In this document: positions 20,225-31,869 of the stretch, piece after piece | Numbering within the stretch: position 1 is the first letter of the stretch | Layout of the letters: each line of letters begins with the position of its first letter | DNA from: Paragonimus westermani | Lineage: Eukaryota; Platyhelminthes; Trematoda; Plagiorchiida; Troglotrematidae | Direction: 5' to 3' | NCBI GenBank assembly: GCA_008508345.1 | Contig: QNGE01002379.1 | Coordinates: 52,721-116,720 of the forward strand | DNA: 64,000 bases | Program-made: the position numbers and the translations under genes | Notes under the pieces: model-generated | The model's database searches: none | What the model saw: the letters and a program-made list of their open reading frames with translations, nothing else | What the model was told of the DNA's origin: nothing

Positions 20225-21690
20225 ATTCTTCACTATTGTACAACAACGTTCTGCGTCATTTCTGCATGTTTTTCGAGTTGATTAAAAATGACCTCGAAAT
20301 AACAATAAAGTTGTGCACGCACGTCCTTCTGCTTTCCTACTTGTGGCGTAGTTGCTTGACGATACTTCACGGATTTCATTCATTTTTAGCTCCGTTGTAC
20401 TCCGAACATCGGCGCAGCACCGACCGCGTTTCAGCAGCCCACGGTATTCTCGGAATATCCTCACTTCCTGGATAATGGTAATTCGAAATATTGTGGTGGT
20501 CCTCTTGAACCCTTTCTGTGAGTCAAGCTCTTTTACTATATTTTGTTAAAACTCTCGTAACTGTCCTGTTGAATCCGCTCATTTTTTGTCACTGAAATCA
20601 GTGAAATACGCCTGCATTCACTCAGGGTAGTCAGAGACTGTTTTGACCATTACATATGTGCATCCTGCAGACCGCCAAATTACGTTTGATTTTGTTGTGG
20701 CATAGGCAAACGCTGTTTAACAAGGTATGCACTCCATTTCATTAATTGTCTTGCAGACCTCATACACGTCTACGTTTCGAAAACTCTGTAATACTCGTCC
20801 ATCAACTACACTTCTCTCGCGTTGAACCATATTTGAAGGAAACTGCGACCACCTTCGTGAAGGCGATTTCTCTGCTGCTTGCCCGATAGCTTTGAGGTTA
20901 TTGGTGGCAACCATGTCTACGAATGTGATGTTCTGGTCTGTCCTCGACAGTTTCGCTTATCTTAATGCTTGGATTAGTACCCCGACTGCAACTACAGTAG
21001 CCCTACTCTGACTTTCAGCTCGGATGTTTGTGTGCAAGGCGTAGGCACCTTGATGTTGAATGTTTGAATATATACGTAGTCACTTCCTGTAGTTAGGTCC
21101 CTTCCCGTCCCCTTCTTTTTCCTTCTCACCTATATATATAGGGTTTGCTTTTTCTTCATAGTTGTGTGGCAGTTAAGCATTGGTGCGAACCACTGATGTA
21201 TTGCTGTCTATGATGATGATGATGAACTATAGTAACTTGTCGGCCGATGAACCTTTTAGGGCACAAGTTACTGTCCTGTGTACCCCGGGTGCATTGAAAT
21301 TCTCATGAATAACTTCCTCTTTGACGGGAGTAGTTATCTGTACGAGCCTCCTTAACACCTCCTTGTCTTCCGTGAGCAAAGCATCAGGACCACGAAATAA
21401 GTGAATGACGGTGGCTCTTCCTATCACAGTTTAAACTTTCTGACTTACCATCTAGGCATGTGACAGGGTTGAAAACTCTTCGCCGTTTCGTTCCTAGCGA
21501 TCAGCCACTCAACTTATGATTTTCTTTGGAAACTCGCCTTCCCGTCAGACAGATAGATGGATATTCAGAGATTCAGCGACTGATACACGGGTTCGAGGCA
21601 GCAGCCCAAGGTTCCAGGATCCAGTCGGTTTTCCTTGTTCAGTGCAAGTGGGCGTCTGTTGATCTGAAAGGCTATCATTGAAAGCAGGGT
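20225..21690. other. No gene recognised
   Basis: Short frames only (up to 89 codons) and no motif recognised. It includes a short TATATATATA run (about 21131) and a TGATGATGATGATGA run (about 21210), both too short to call microsatellites. Confidence 0.5.
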
Positions 21691-21744
21691 GTGGCACCAC
21701 TCTTGGNCTTGGGGATTACAGTGAACACCAAGAACAAAGTAAGA

Positions 21745-24703
21745 TTACTCGCATGGTGCAATTTTAGATAAACGATAATCAAGCAATGCTTTAAAGCGAT
21801 CTCTATAGTCGCTGCTGACGACCGCAAAAGCAAGGTTGTTCCAATAGTTAATAACTTTGTAGGAGAGGAACTGCTGCCTGAGAAAGGTCCGAGGACGAAG
21901 CGTGATAAGTTTCTTACTGTGTCCCCGACGGCCGTGAGCATTCGCTATAGTGAGGAACTGCTCTACGAGATCTACTGTAAAAAAGATGGGTCTGGGTTTT
22001 TAATCACCGCGAAGACTTCGAAATTCAAGTGGGTAAAGGTCAAGAATTTCAAGTCGAGACTCTTAAGTAACATTGCTCAGGCCTTCGATAACCTTGGTAG
22101 TCGCACGCTGAACACGCTCATCAGTTTATATGTCTTTCTCCAGGCCGGTATACACGGCCTGATTCACGTACTCGATGATGGGTTTCATATAAATCCCGCA
22201 AAGCGTTTGAAAAGCTTTCCTGTCAAAACGGGGTAGAGTGCGCCTTATCATCGTATGAGCGGCAAATCCCTTTTTTGCCACCATTTCATGGTAATACGTG
22301 AAGGACAATTTAGACAACAACCAGATGCCCAGATCCTTCTTCAGATAGGTTCTCATGATATCTAATGTGCTAGATGCACTATGAATTATGATGCCATTGC
22401 CAGAATCTTCACCGAGTGACATGTGTGCACATTTATTGTCATTTTGTGTGAAACTCCAATCGTCCGACCAGCGCTTGATCGCATCGAGATCAATTTATAG
22501 CACACTGGGATCAGTGGCATTCCAGATTTTTAGATCGTCTGCGTATAAGAGGACGTTGCTGGAAATATTGTTTGGAACGTCGTTGATGTAAATGAGGAAT
22601 AACAGAGGACCTGGCATTGATCCTTGGGAAACTCCCGCAGAAATGACAGAGGGAGACGTAAGGTCTGATCCGGTCTTGACTCTAAACGTTCTATTATCAA
22701 GAAAAGAGGCAATCCAGCGGAGCATCTCTCCTTGAATACCGTAGGCTTCCAGTTTGTGCTTCAGAAGGCCGTGTGGGACACGGTCAAAAGCCTTGGCAAA
22801 ATCAAAGAAGATGGCATCAGGGATGAGGCCCTTGTCTTTGGCCTCCGTCTGACTATCCATGAAAATAAGTATGTTTGTTATGCATGACCGATTAGGAAGG
22901 AAGCGATGCTGCTTGGAGGAGAAAAGATTATTTGATAGGAAGTGATTAAGTATGGCGCGCTTTGGTTGTCGCTCCATTATATTGCACGGAATGCTAGTGA
23001 GGCTGATTGGCCGATAGCTAGCCGGAGAGTGCCGGTCATCCACTTTAAATATAGGTGTGACCGTTGCTTGTTCCCATGCGCTAGGGAGAATGCTGGTCTG
23101 CACTTTTTACCTAAACAGCTTATAAAGAGGTTCAGCCAGACCAACGGCTGCTTCCTTGAGTATTCTTGGATGGATCATGTCAGGACCCATTGCACTGTAT
23201 GAATTAACCTTGAGTAAGAGATCTTCAACATCTGGCACAGAAAACTCAGCGGTCACGAGTGGTTGCCTGAACCTCGGCAGCGGTAGCACAGGATGCCAGC
23301 CCGGGGATACGACATTGTAGACTGCCGAATAATACTCCCTGGATAACTCGGCCACAACTAGGGCGTCACATGAAGTCTCCCCGTTGGGCAGTCGTAAAGA
23401 AAGAGCTGAAGGTTTGTTCTTTCTTATTCGTCGCATACGCTTGAATAATAAGTTTTTGTTCCCACGGGTTCCGAGTAGGATCTCCTCTTGTACGAGTTTG
23501 GTGTGTCCGCGGATATCCCGCCTACACCTGTTTCGGACAATGTGAAACGCGATTAGGTCCTCTGAGTTCCCTGTAAGCTTGTGCTCCGAGAATAAATTGG
23601 AACGGTTATCGAGAAGACGACGTATCCTGCGTGGAAGTGGTGGCCGATAAGAGAAAATGCACAGTTTGCGTGGTATAAATAAGTCGTCCGCTTTCTGAAT
23701 TCCGCTGCGAAACGTGTGGTAGTTCTGGTCCACGGAGTCCAGGTCAAGAAGAAGTGAACCTAGGTAGGTTCTCAGGCCGTCAAAATCTGCCTGATTGAAG
23801 TTTCGAACTGTGGACCTTTCTACTGGTTGTTGTAACCAGTAACAGATAAGATCAAAGGCTAACAGAGAGTGGTCACGGTGTCCAAGTTGCGGCTTGACGA
23901 TAACTCTGCCTACCAAATGGCTCTCATTAGTGATGTCTAAGTCGAGCAGAGAGGGAATCTGACCAAAAAATGCCGCGTTGGGGCGGTGACGGGCTGTGAC
24001 CTCGCCTTCCGACGTATCCGCGTCGGTAAGGAAGTCGAGAGTCCGCTTTCACAGTCCTGGTAAGAAGCTGATGCCCAGTTTATCTTGGGTCACCCATAGT
24101 AAGCAGATGAGTAAAACGTTGTTGGCCCAGGAAATTTTCCAGGCTTACCAGAAGGGTGTCGTCGTGGGAGACGTCGGATGTGGGAGAACGATAAATAACC
24201 CCCACCAGGAGTGAGTCTTGGACACGCAGTGGTAGTTGGAGCCACGCAGCGTCACATTTATCAGAGGACTGGAAGCCACCAATAACCGTGGGTGTCAGAA
24301 GACACTGCTGAAGAAAAATTGCAGAACCCCGCATTCATCCTCGGGCAGACTCAGCCTTATAAACTGAATGCCCCAGGACACTCAGTTCACTCTCACTGAT
24401 GTCACCCGGAAGCCAGAGCTCCATGAAGGCGAACATGTGGGGTTGAGTGTCATGAGCTAACTCTCTGATTTCCGGTAATATATTGAACAAACTCAGACTG
24501 TTCGTATACATGCATCTGAAAGCTACCTCCTTGCTGGATTTCGCGAGAAAATAGAAGGGAAGGCGTGAGGATGAGCCTGTGAAAGAAAGCCTAGAATTGA
24601 GAAGGGTAGTGGGGCTGGACTCGGCCTGTTCTTCCGAGCTGTTCTGACGGCCCTCCTTCGAGGCTGTGGGCGCGACATCACCGCCTGCGCATAGGTCAGC
24701 CAC
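21745..24703 (-). pseudogene. LINE ORF2: endonuclease and reverse transcriptase
   Basis: The endonuclease half (24703-24080, broken by frameshifts) shows NSLSLFNILPEIRELAHDTQ, FAFMELWLP and a GVIYRSP block. From about 24080 to 21745 one frame runs through HRDHSLLAFDL, a linker, GPDMIHPRILKE (about 23160) and YRPISLTSIPCNIMER (about 22990). It continues with DFAKAFDRVPHGLL (motif A, about 22770), AGVSQGSMPGPLLFLIYIND and LLYADDLKIW (catalytic YADD, about 22530). The thumb ends with GRRGHSKKLITL and FLSYKVINYWNNLA at the TAA at 21745. That frame contains one TGA (24049) and five TAA stops (23107, 22495, 22126, 22063, 22000) but no frameshift. It is inactive as read with the standard code. Confidence 0.88.
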
Positions 24704-25413
24704 TCTACGTGGCGTTTGATCTCAATCCTCGGCGCCGCAACTTGCGACATCTGCGCCCCTGTCAAATTCCGTTGTTTGGGGGGTTGGAAGTTTTCACTCA
24801 TGGAAAATTTGACTTCTTTGTTTGCTGGATGCAGTGTTTAGAAGACGGCAGTGGGCGCTGTGCTATGGAGCTACTGAAGAAAATATTTATAGGGGTGTTT
24901 TTCAAGTTGCAGGAGGCGACCCTAGCAGGCTGCTTCCGTTCAGAATTCTTGGGAGGAAGTGTTACCTGTTGGGCAATTTGGTGGGTTTCGGGGCGGGTAA
25001 CTCCGAAGACGATCTTTGCGCGGTGTCGGTACCCTCAATGTTCGTGCCTGTGCCTGGAGCGCCGGTGGCTGGAACGACCACAACAGGCACAGGTGGTCTG
25101 AGGAGATACTTCGAGAGCAGAAACTAAGACTTTCGTCTCCTGTTGTAGCTGCCAGTCTGGCGTGATTTGTGACTTAGTTTTAGTCCGCTCTTCGCGTCTC
25201 GCTCTCTCTTACTGAGAGCGGTCGAAAGACACACCTTTCAGATGGACGTAGGCGGACTTCAAATCCTCTGTTTTTTCTACCAGTACCTCGGGGCTGAGCA
25301 TGGATGGCAAAGTTACCAAAAGATCAAGTGACGTTTTAGTTTTCTTAGCCCGCAGCCTACTCACAAGTACCAGGTTTGTGGCATCCGGGGAGAAGGAAGT
25401 CCCTACGGCTGTT

Positions 25414-25728
25414 TTAGCTAGCTCGGTTGAGGATGAGGTTGTAGGGCAGCGACCTCATAAAACAACTCTCTCTTTCCTGAGAGCTCTCTCCTTCATTTTT
25501 TTTCACTACCGCCCCCTCAATGTGTGCAGTTGATATGGCAACTTCTTTTCTGGTGACTGCAACACCGGATAGAGCAAGCGCTATATACTCATTCCGAGAG
25601 TGTAGTTCCAGTTTCATTTCGGACGGAGTTCGTTGGAACTCCTCTATCTTATTCCCCATAGAAGATATGGAATGAGATACAGAGCTAAGAAGAGTTCCGT
25701 ATTTACAGTCGTAGGTTTTCTGCGTCAC
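25414..25728 (-). pseudogene. Possible LINE ORF1 fragment
   Basis: An open 104-codon minus-strand frame upstream of the CR1 ORF2, with a polar, partly heptad-like stretch (SSMGNKIEEFQRTPSEMKLE) that could be a coiled coil. CR1 ORF1 proteins often have coiled coils and zinc fingers; no zinc finger is visible here. The start is not an ATG, so it is either a fragment or continues upstream. The assignment rests mainly on position. Confidence 0.35.
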
Positions 25729-25800
25729 TCCACTTGTTGTGGTGCATGTAAGATCAGTCAGTTGCGGGGCGGTGCCTTGGCTTTCGTTGAACCTGCAACT

Positions 25801-27062
25801 CAGGCAGATGTGAATTAGAGATGAGTACGCTAGCTGTTTGTACCGGTGTTCGTTAAGACCGGTGCAATTTAAGTGATACCACTTCTGACGCTAGTGGCAC
25901 TGCATGCCGTTTTGTACGGACATTTTACCTCCATACCGGCCGCAGATGCTTGCTGCTACAGACTGTCTGCTGAGTCCCAGCACTGCTAGATCTTACACGG
26001 GTCATTGTCGACATGGATGAGTAACATGCAACATAAGGCAGTTAGTTTTCAGTGATCCACAAGAAACGAAACAAACACGATGAAGCGTGGAAGAAAAAAG
26101 GATACTACGTGGTGCAAATAATCCAATAAATATCTAATTGTTGTTATTCGACTACGATTAACAGCAGTCATACAGTTTTTGATGCACAGAGCACCAGTAG
26201 AACAGAAATATGAATAGACACTAACAGCGAGAAAATTCGAACTGTGATGCATTTCGCTGTCGTGTGATATACGCCATTTTGGTTCTCGTTTGAGTAAGCT
26301 GTGTGCATAACCTACTGGGCCTCTGGCTCATGCTGTTTCGGCTTTCGACACCGTTCCAGATTCTCGCTGTGCTCCCGTCCTTCAGAGAACCGCTGTTACT
26401 TAGTACTTTCACTCTGTTGCGCATTACAGAACCAAATTTCGAGTTACCCGCGCAGGCAGAGTATAGTTCTCAGCACATGTGGGAAGCGGGTTTGGATGTG
26501 CGCGACCATTACAAAAAATTTCGGGTGATTCCAAACAATAATTAAACCATGCCAAAAACGTGAAATCTGCCAGCAAAAAGGGTGTGATAGTGAATGAAAG
26601 GATTGTAGTTTGTGAAAATTTGACAGGCGCAGCAAGAAAAAAGTTGGTTTGCCTGCTTCACGGATTTAGTCCGTAACATAAAATCCTACATTGACTCATC
26701 TCTCACAAGGTCGTGTGAGTCGATGCCTAAAGAGGTCAAAGGTCACTTCGGAAAACAAGCCCGAGTATATTTTCCAAGATTCTTGCTATTACCTGATAGA
26801 GGTAGCGTCGGAGAAACGTGAAAATAAGCCGGACTTGCGAAGGAGCACTAGAAATCCCAGCGCCTGGTGAACGGTTGGGCGGATTTCAGCACAGGACACA
26901 ATCGAGTGCTGGAAACAGCAAAGTTGACGGGAATCGCAAAAGTTGTTCAGTCAAAGCAAAGTCTCGTGCGCGCGCCTCTCTCAGAACATTTCCTCAGACA
27001 ATGTATGTTTGTAGGATTGAGATAAAGATCGCAATCTCACTCGTCCAATGGAAGGATGTGTA
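25801..27062. other. No gene recognised
   Basis: Short frames up to 81 codons on both strands, no known motif. It is bounded on the right by GAGTGG (27063-27068), probably the target duplication of the next element. Confidence 0.5.
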
Positions 27063-27068
27063 GAGTGG

Positions 27069-27343
27069 TGTTCAACGGACCATAGCCGACGGGTTACGAA
27101 TGACGCGACGGGTAGACAAGGAGTATATTGCCGACACGCGAAAACGACGCGAGAACGAACGAATAACAAGAAAAAACGTTAATACAGCACAACGACAAGC
27201 GAGCTTGCACCGGAACAGTATGTCTGTGCGCACGGGTGACCTGCCGGTGACCACACTTGTTCAAAGAAAGTTAGGAACAAAAGGAGTACATATGACAATC
27301 GTAAGTTTGACGTAGTTAGCAGTAAACGAATAGGGTCGCTACA
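27069..27343 (-). repeat. 3' LTR of deleted gypsy element (275 bp)
   Basis: On the plus strand it reads TGTTCAACGGAC to GGGTCGCTACA, so on the element strand it has TGTAGCGACCC...GTTGAACA ends. It includes the conserved block GACAAGGAGTATATTGCCGA and CGGAACAGTATGTCTGTGCG shared with 29017-29291. Confidence 0.85.
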
Positions 27344-27779
27344 GAGCTCCTGTGGTGAAAACACGGTCGGTTTACCGCTCATCCAAACCCTGACACAACA
27401 GACGATATGGAAGGTGACCAATCCAAATGCTGCGTTAAAGATAAAACATCAGGATTGGACGAGCGGCCTAAGTATTGTGCCTTCCGGTATTCGCCGGTTC
27501 GTTTTCCCCGTACTGCACCAATTAACGTACAGTTTGTGACATTGCATGTGCTAATACGACCAGCCGATGACAGACTGTGATATTTTCGATACGGTTGTAC
27601 ATCCATAAACTCGGTTTCTCAACTCATAAATAACATTTGCGTACTGCCACCAGTACCAGGTCTTCTCCTTATCACTTGAGTGCAAGGTTTCAATTTAATT
27701 ACGATTTCTAGGGCTATTCGAAGTCTCTAATTCCGTGTATGACAGATCACCCGCTAGAAGACAACTAGAGTGTTGACTT

Positions 27780-28880
27780 TGATAGTGTGGGGTTTTTCAT
27801 TCAGCAGGGCCATTTTAATCCTTCCTCGAGCTCATCGGGAGCTAAGCGGCTTGAACGGCTTCGAACCAGCGGCCATCGTGTGACAATGTCATGTGCGATT
27901 TCGGTTGCCATGGCCGTTAGCGGGACAGATCAGTTGGGGGAATTTGAACAAGAGTCCCTCATAAGGCTCTCAGATTACGGAGTTGGTTAGCATAGGGCTG
28001 ATCACAGCTGCGTGCGACGGCCTGCCCCGAACATCTAGCTTTATCAAAGTATCGATCAGGCGCGATCGACGTGCGCCGATCAGTAAACCAAACTGTCGGG
28101 AGAAATCGATGCCAACGGTAGGGAAAAGCGTATAACCTACAAGAAGAACACGGTAAAAGTCGCGTCGATGACCAAAGTTTATTTTCAACAGCTGACTCTC
28201 GAAGGTTCCAATGAGCGTACCGCGTGCAACTCAGGGAGTAGTGAGAGATTGTGATCTCGTTTCCGCTACCGAATTAAGGATGACATTAACCGCAGCTCCT
28301 GTGCCGATTAAAAGGTGCATTTCGGGGGTTATATCCTTTAGAAGGAAAAGGCAAGTGTTGTTTGACTGGCCTATGACTGTCGTCGCCAAAACAAGCCGGC
28401 CTGCTAGTTTGAACGGTTGTTGGCACGACGGCACATGGTGATCGGCATCGTCTAGTGTTTTCACCGTACGTCTCACGATACCAACAAACACTTCCAGTTT
28501 TCAATCTGTGTGGTGTTCGCGCATGCGTTGGAGGAATTCTAGATGGTAATCTAGTACGGTGAGTGCTGGAGCAAAGATCCACCAGTTCATGCGGCAAGTG
28601 AGCTATCTAAGCGTTTGGTTCTTAAGGGTTGCGTACACGACATTCAAATGCGTGGTGCAGGTCTGCCACCTCGGCATCTTTTATAACCAGCAAATTATCC
28701 GCCGGAGTGTTGGGGGTAACTGTCTGCGCAACTAACGCTGGCTACCACGTGCCTCGGAAACTTACTGAAACCGTCGGCCGAAACCGCCAGGTCACATAAC
28801 TGACGTGAGGGCAAGACGGATAGTAGCTGCTGTGTATACTCAGACCGTCTTTGCATCCACAACTCTTGCAAAAGCACTCC
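27780..28880 (-). pseudogene. gag end, protease and RT entry, decayed
   Basis: From right to left: LLQELWMQRRSEYTQQLLSV (28877-28820) matches the Gag core of Ty3/gypsy elements. LLIGTGAAVNVI (about 28330) is the protease active site with the usual D-T-G changed to G-T-G. FYRVLLVGYTLFPTVGIDF (about 28100-28160) is the protease end. IVTRWPLVRSRSSRLAPDEL (about 27820-27890) is the RT entry. After this the similarity stops and the LTR follows within about 440 bp. Several frameshifts are present. The protease has lost its catalytic aspartate, so it is inactive. Confidence 0.7.
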
Positions 28881-29016
28881 GGCAACTGTGATACACCTGC
28901 TGCATGTCGCATTTCCCGAAAAAGAATCAGCGCAATCGGAAAGTAATATGAGGTGGGTAAACTAAACTCAGATGTACACTGTGATATATAGCTATAACGG
29001 GCTCACCAGTTGCTAG

Positions 29017-29291
29017 GGTTCAACGGACTATAGACGGCCGGTTACGAATAACGCAACGGGTAGACAAGGAGTATATTGCCGACACGTGAAAACGACGCGA
29101 GAACAAACGAATAACAAGGAAAAACGTTAATACAGCACAACGACAAGCGAGCTTGCACCGGAACAGTATGTCTGTGCGCACGGGTGACCTGCCGGTGACC
29201 ACACTTGTTCAAAGAAAGTTAGGAACAAAAGGAGTACATATGACAATCGTAAGTTTAACATAGTTAGCAGTAAACAAATTGGGTCACTACA
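29017..29291 (-). repeat. 5' LTR of deleted gypsy element (275 bp)
   Basis: Aligns without gaps to 27069-27343. Its inner end has GG in place of the TG expected (29017), a single change. The outer end is CACTACA. Confidence 0.85.
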
Positions 29292-29298
29292 GGAGTGG

Positions 29299-30590
29299 TC
29301 ACATTCACTTTGACAAATAATGCGCGCTCAACTTTTCTGACGAAGACTGTGCGATATTAATATTTTCGCGTTGGTAATGAAATATATGACGCTGTCAACT
29401 AGTTGCTATTGTGTTTTACGATAGGCGAGTAAACGGTCGCCACCTCTAGAGTGATTGTCACATGGTTCCCAAAGCTCCGTACGAAGTTTACGTCGATTTG
29501 TTTTATAGGCCAGTGTTTAAACTGAAATCCATATTTTGTACCACAAAAGGGTTTTTAGGTGGTAAACAAGGAGAGTATGAAGCAGGAGAGGGAACAAAAA
29601 AGATGAATCGAGGTTTCGGTGCAACCGTATGATTTATATGGGAGGGGTGTTTTCTTCGCAGTTTCGTGTGGAGGGTTTCGTGCTATAGGCAGTAATCCGT
29701 TGATATCGAATACGATTAATCATGGCCCAAAGGCTTGTAAGTCTTATGATCTTGATGATTACAAGAAGTAATAGAATATTAATAACGGGCATATGTGTGT
29801 GGGGGAAAATGCGTGTGTGAATTATGAGCCCGTTTATTTTCTACGTGCGTGCTGTAGGTATAGCTCATATAGGGTCACTCTGCTAGATTCGTCAGTAAAC
29901 GCTAGTTCCACACTTTCCAGCAATCTGGGTAATGTGTGCACAATAACCCACATGAATAAAATGCTAATGATTCTACAACGGTTTGTGAGCACACGACAGT
30001 TCAAATACTAAGTGGGAATGTGAATGAATGGTGGGGATAAAACGAACCATTTCAAGCGAGCCGTTTACGAGGATAGCTGGACAGCGAGATCGGGTTTATG
30101 CATTATGTGCAGCTGACGTCTAAATGTTCCCCGGACCACCACAGATGATGTGAGCAACCGCTTCACAACTCGGCCTTCCACTAAAGAGGGGTTGTGTTTT
30201 TCTTCCGGTGGTGCTTCAGAAACTGCGGGTGCAGTTTTGCAAACTACAGCAAAGAGCAGAACTGCACTTCCACATTATTTCGTGGATCCCGAATAATACG
30301 GCGTCCATCGATCACTTTTCCGGTGGGGTTTATGGATATTCTATGCCCACATATGCTGATTTTTTGTCCAATCGGAGTTTGCAACACACAGGAAGTCATC
30401 GGAAAAGTCATGGAATACCAGGAATTTCAAAAGCTAACGGCAGTCACAATCAATGTCTTCTTTAGGGCTGGTTCGTCCATGGTTAACGCACACAACGCAG
30501 GTATGTGGTCGTATGACATTTCGTGAATGTTCTGTAATACTCGGACTTAGGGACATCGAATAGCCCTAGAAATCGTACTTGAACTGGAAA
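29299..30590. other. No gene recognised
   Basis: The longest frame (30194-30526, +, 110 codons) has no motif I recognise. It may be the 3' interior or LTR remnant of the gypsy element to its right, which runs on the minus strand. Confidence 0.45.
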
Positions 30591-30593
30591 CTT

Positions 30594-31760
30594 TCACGCA
30601 AGTAACAGGTGGTAGATTTCCTGTCGGTTGCAGCCTTTCTTCCGTCGAAAAGCCTCTGCAGCCACGGTTGCACTCCATGCTGGCCTTTTCTTTGCATCAT
30701 ACCCTTCTGGTACAGAAAATCCTTTTTTCCTTACGGTTTTGTTTCTAACTCTTCGGAGGTGAACTTCAACGTGTCTGCCATGAATCAAGGAATCGCACAT
30801 GCCTGAAGTTTTTACCACAGTGATACTCAGCTCGCTAGAGATCATTCTTTTGGCAGCTCACTAATCGTTTCCACGAAAATATACCATATCCGTTGTGTCT
30901 ACACACTGGAGTGATGCTCTTAGGCCCTTTGATTTAAATAGCACCGCTGGGCTACCCGTTGCTGTGCAATGGGCTACGTTCCTGTACCGGAGCACAAAAT
31001 TGTGAGGGAACACATTTAATTTGACAAATGGTTGGGGATTATTTAGACTCACGGCACATTTGGGAGTTCTCATCAGATTTTCTGTAGCACAGTTTGGACA
31101 CGGATGCCGAGGTGCCATTCACAGGTGACGACACTCAATGCTGTCGAACCACTGTGTCAATTAGGCGGAACAAAACTGGGATCCGTTGTCCGTCACCAAG
31201 GTCTGCGAAGTGCCTTTACGACCGAAACATTCATGAAGTGCTTGCATAGTGAATGACGTGGAAGGTGAGGTCGTAGTAAATACTTCTGACCACCATGTGT
31301 GCACAATGTATTATTTGCCAAGTGGTTCACAGTGGTTTGCATACACACGTTGTCATGGCAGATAACCACCCGACTAAGGTGTCCAACTCTTCAGCCTTCA
31401 CTTTATTTTGTGAAGGCGTCAGTAGCCGTACATTGCAATGCTTTTCATACCCGAGTTCATCTCCGGCCACCAACATATCTGTCGAGTTATTTATTTCAGT
31501 TTATTCACGCCTATGTGACCTTTGTACAAGTCGTCTAATACCACCTTTCGAAGCGCTGGTGGAATAACCAACTGGTCTCTCCGACACAGCACGCCGCAAG
31601 GTGGTATTGACAACTCCCGGTTCTGGAATAGTACTGGGTGTTTCTTCTTATCAGTTGACGACCAACCCTTGATTAACGTGGCAATTACCGTGCCATAATA
31701 GTTTTCAGCTTTCTTGATCAAGTCACCTCGACTCAGTGGAATAGCTGACGATGCAAGCAA
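30594..31760 (-). pseudogene. integrase of decayed gypsy element
   Basis: The zinc-domain start (QLVIPPALRKVVLDDLYKGH) is at 31491-31590. The core follows with TLVTDNGSQF (about 31170, second catalytic aspartate), then APRHPCPN in place of the usual YHPxxNG motif and the TENLM glutamate (about 31060-31120). The end is NFVLRYRNVAHCTATGSPAVLF (about 30930-31000), and a further C-terminal stretch lies at 30594-30845. A stop lies in the core and the frame shifts between pieces. Confidence 0.75.
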
Positions 31761-31869
31761 ACAAGCTTCAGCAACTGAACAACTGGAATACCGTCATAAA
31801 AAAATCTGCTTGAGGAATCTCTTTACCAGGGCAATGAACGATTTCATAATCGTATGCTGCTAGAACTAG

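Larger units (their letters stand above)
21700..25800 (-). mobile_element. CR1-like LINE, nearly full length, inactive
   Basis: On the minus strand a possible ORF1 region (25800-24750) is followed by an apurinic-type endonuclease and a reverse transcriptase, in the order of CR1-clade non-LTR elements. The end lies near 21700 beside the scaffold gap at 21707. A diverged, forward-strand relative lies at 52900-54935. Left and right ends are approximate; I see no target duplication. Confidence 0.85.
27069..29291 (-). mobile_element. Internally deleted Ty3/gypsy element with 275-bp LTRs
   Basis: Two 275-bp direct repeats (27069-27343 and 29017-29291) enclose 1673 bp that read, on the minus strand, as Gag end, protease and the first part of RT only. 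RT core, RNase H and integrase are missing. The LTRs differ at about 15 of 275 sites (about 95% identity). GAGTGG occurs just left of 27069 and again at 29293-29298, one base past the right LTR, probably the target duplication. On its own strand the LTR begins TGTAG[C/T]GACCC, like the 12627 family. Confidence 0.82.

Noticed and set aside
21131..21225. Microsatellites (TA and TGA runs)
   Set aside because: Only 4-5 units each, too short to be meaningful.
30194..30526. Possible host gene of 110 codons
   Set aside because: No start context, splice structure or motif supports it and it lies beside decayed gypsy sequence.
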